Part shown: piece by piece, positions 6,056 to 7,151 of the stretch | Layout: the number at the start of each line of letters is the position of its first letter | Position numbering within the stretch: position 1 is the first letter of the stretch | Assembly: GCA_030446525.1 (NCBI GenBank) | Contig: JAUJNC010000197.1 | Coordinates: 1 to 7,151, forward strand | Source of the DNA: Armatimonadaceae bacterium | GTDB lineage: Bacteria; Armatimonadota; Armatimonadia; Armatimonadales; Armatimonadaceae | Length of the DNA: 7,151 nt | Reading direction: 5' to 3' | The notes under the pieces: generated by a model | Databases searched by the model: none | The model's input: only the letters and a program-made list of their open reading frames with translations | Told to the model about the DNA's origin: nothing | Position numbers and translations under genes: made by a program

Positions 6056-6877
6056 CTACTGGTCGTCCCAAGAGTTGTTGGCGTGGCCGTAAGGCCAGCC
6101 GCGAAGCTCGTTTTGCGGGATGCCCAGGAACTGCGAGATCCGGCTCCACTTGGCGTGCCCATCGGCGTACATGATGGTCGTTCCGAGGTTGTGGCGCGGA
6201 ACCGGGCGCCGGTACGGGTCGCCCCACTGGCCAAACCCCTGTTCATAGAGCAGTGTGTTGGAACTGGCCCAACCGCTACCCGGGTTCGGACTGTACCCGG
6301 TAGGCGGGGTCACCTGCCAGTCCGTGAACGGGTTGCCGGTCCTTCGGACGAGCTTGTCCCACTGCTCCACGTTGGCAGCCGTCGGTGTGGGGTCAGGACC
6401 CAGTTGGGCTGTGTCGCAGATGACGAAGGTGCCCGCCGGGTTCGTTATCTCCGCGATGGTGCGCGCCCTGCCGGACTCCATGATGTTGCGGTTGCAGCCA
6501 TAGCCGCCCGTCCCGTTGTTGATCGGGTTCGTGGCCGTCTTCAGATCAGGCGCACTGGGGCAGACCCAGATGTTGCGGTTCTTGGCATAAGGCATTACGA
6601 AGTGCATCCACGTCCTGCCCGTCGCCGTCTGCGGGCTGCTGTAGCCCAGCGGGAGCGTCTCGTCGTAGTCCTGTGAGTACATCATGACCGCCGTGCCCAT
6701 CTGCTTCAGGTTGGACAGACAGGCGGTCTGCCGGGCCTTCTCCCGTGCCTGGGCGAAGACGGGAAAAAGGATCGCGGCGAGGATCGCTATTATGGCGATC
6801 ACGACGAGCAGCTCGATCAACGTGAAGCCCGCTCCGGGATGGAGGCCGAACTGCGAATACCGGTGTCTGCGTTGCAA
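6056..6877 (-). CDS. DUF1559-type pseudopilin with H-X9-DG motif
   Basis: Secreted or envelope protein of the type IV pilin-like class, expected to be trimmed and N-methylated by prepilin peptidase. The 273-aa product starts with a basic leader ([17 protein letters not shown]). The predicted cut is between G17 and F18, giving a mature FTLIE start with Glu at +5, then a hydrophobic helix to about residue 42 and the block [20 protein letters not shown]. The C-terminal part carries [18 protein letters not shown]229, nine residues, then D239-G240, exactly the H-X9-DG processing-associated motif. Cysteines are at 53, 106, 128 and 154. The start is TTG at 6877 because AAGGAG lies 7 nt before it and the leader then has normal length; the frame is open to an ATG at 7036, but that adds 53 residues unlike a pilin leader. 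Such proteins are numerous in Planctomycetota and Armatimonadota, and their precise role is unknown. No pilus-assembly genes are in view. Confidence 0.88.
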   Translation of the reverse strand: MQRRHRYSQFGLHPGAGFTLIELLVVIAIIAILAAILFPVFAQAREKARQTACLSNLKQMGTAVMMYSQDYDETLPLGYSSPQTATGRTWMHFVMPYAKNRNIWVCPSAPDLKTATNPINNGTGGYGCNRNIMESGRARTIAEITNPAGTFVICDTAQLGPDPTPTAANVEQWDKLVRRTGNPFTDWQVTPPTGYSPNPGSGWASSNTLLYEQGFGQWGDPYRRPVPRHNLGTTIMYADGHAKWSRISQFLGIPQNELRGWPYGHANNSWDDQ

Positions 6878-6920
6878 TGACTTTCTCCTTCGTTGGTCGC
6901 ATGACGTTCTCCCTCGTTGG
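6874..6920 (-). repeat. Tandem duplication of the pseudopilin ribosome-binding/start region
   Basis: Two near-identical units, 6874-6896 and 6899-6920, differ by two substitutions and one base of length. Each has, on the minus strand, CCAACGA(A/G)GGAGAA followed by a start-like codon. The proximal unit gives AAGGAG (6885-6890), 7 nt, TTG in frame with the pseudopilin. The distal unit gives GGGAG, 6-7 nt, ATG (6902) in a different frame. The proximal site must be used to make the pseudopilin. Confidence 0.75.
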
Positions 6921-7131
6921 CGCAGATCCTGGGAGGTGACTTTGCTCGCTTTGGTGTCGTTTATTGCCCGATCATAGAGCGACGACGCGCCTCCTTCTGT
7001 TACATGCAGCCTTGTACGCGGGAAGCCGCACTGCATCTACAGAAACGATAATACCCTGCACTACAAGATCCCGTGTTTTTCAGAATGACTATACGGGATT
7101 GACGTTTAGACTAAAAACTCAGAAGGAGGCA
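6921..7131 (-). other. Upstream region of the pseudopilin gene
   Basis: No gene is recognised. On the minus strand a TATTAT hexamer (7048-7053) could be a -10, but no matching -35 is present. Further down AGAAGGAGG (about 6990-6998) precedes ATG at distance 14, opening a four-codon frame (MIGQ) that ends at once. These might belong to a long untranslated leader of about 150 nt. Confidence 0.3.
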
Positions 7132-7151
7132 AGCAAGCCCGAGGGCTTGCT
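7132..7151. terminator. Perfect 9-bp hairpin at the window edge, possible terminator
   Basis: AGCAAGCCC (7132-7140) and GGGCTTGCT (7143-7151) are exact reverse complements separated by GA. On the minus strand the stem is followed, after 12-13 nt, by GAGTTTTTAG. This suggests the end of a minus-strand gene lying to the right of the window. The stem may extend beyond the edge, and a T-run for the plus strand cannot be assessed. Confidence 0.5.

Noticed and set aside
6989..7130. Inverted pair of the 10-mer AGAAGGAGGC (minus strand near 6989-6998, plus strand 7121-7130)
   Set aside because: Purine-rich, ribosome-binding-like 10-mers recur easily; the distance of 120 bp and lack of extended complementarity give no structure.
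1..7151. Search for CRISPR repeats, tRNA, rRNA, toxin-antitoxin pairs or retron/DGR-like arrangements
   Set aside because: No regularly spaced repeats, no cloverleaf or rRNA-like stretch, no small gene pair and no reverse transcriptase are visible.

Overview
The window is a GC-rich bacterial chromosome segment. All real genes lie on the minus strand, so the region reads from right to left. The closest fit is Armatimonadota or a similar lineage such as Planctomycetota. The pointers are a pseudopilin with an N-terminus running [20 protein letters not shown] and then [13 protein letters not shown], an exact H-X9-DG motif near its C-terminus, a short family 2 glycoside hydrolase next to a phytanoyl-CoA-dioxygenase-like protein, and worn insertion sequences. 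The taxonomy is inference from protein style, with no marker gene to confirm it.

Layout in the direction of transcription, right to left. At 7132-7151 a hairpin touches the window edge. At 6056-6877 is a DUF1559-type pseudopilin with a TTG start, preceded by a leader in which the ribosome-binding/start region is tandemly duplicated. At 5565-5974 is the 5' remnant of an ISAs1-family element: one terminal repeat and about the first third of a frameshifted transposase gene. At 4367-5553 is a nearly full-length but dead IS630-family element with a frameshift, an in-frame stop and a damaged catalytic motif. At 4272-4318 is a 13-bp perfect inverted repeat that overlaps a competing shorter hairpin. 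At 2283-4073 is a complete GH2 glycosidase of 596 aa. At 1326-2132 is a complete Fe(II)/2-oxoglutarate oxygenase of the PhyH family (268 aa), followed at once by a very strong hairpin (1280-1324). A spacer of about 300 bp contains a UUCG-tetraloop terminator-like hairpin. At 1-974 is the 5' part of a GT-B glycosyltransferase that runs off the window.

The glycosidase and the oxygenase are collinear, 150 bp apart and closed by one strong terminator. They could form a small unit for carbohydrate or glycoside turnover, with the substrate unknown. The pseudopilin would be an envelope or secreted protein processed by prepilin peptidase. The glycosyltransferase points to surface-polysaccharide or glycolipid synthesis. 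I see no CRISPR array, tRNA, rRNA or recognisable new defence or biosynthetic system. The most unusual items are the nested dead transposons, the duplicated start region of the pseudopilin, and the phased direct repeats and competing hairpins upstream of the glycosidase.
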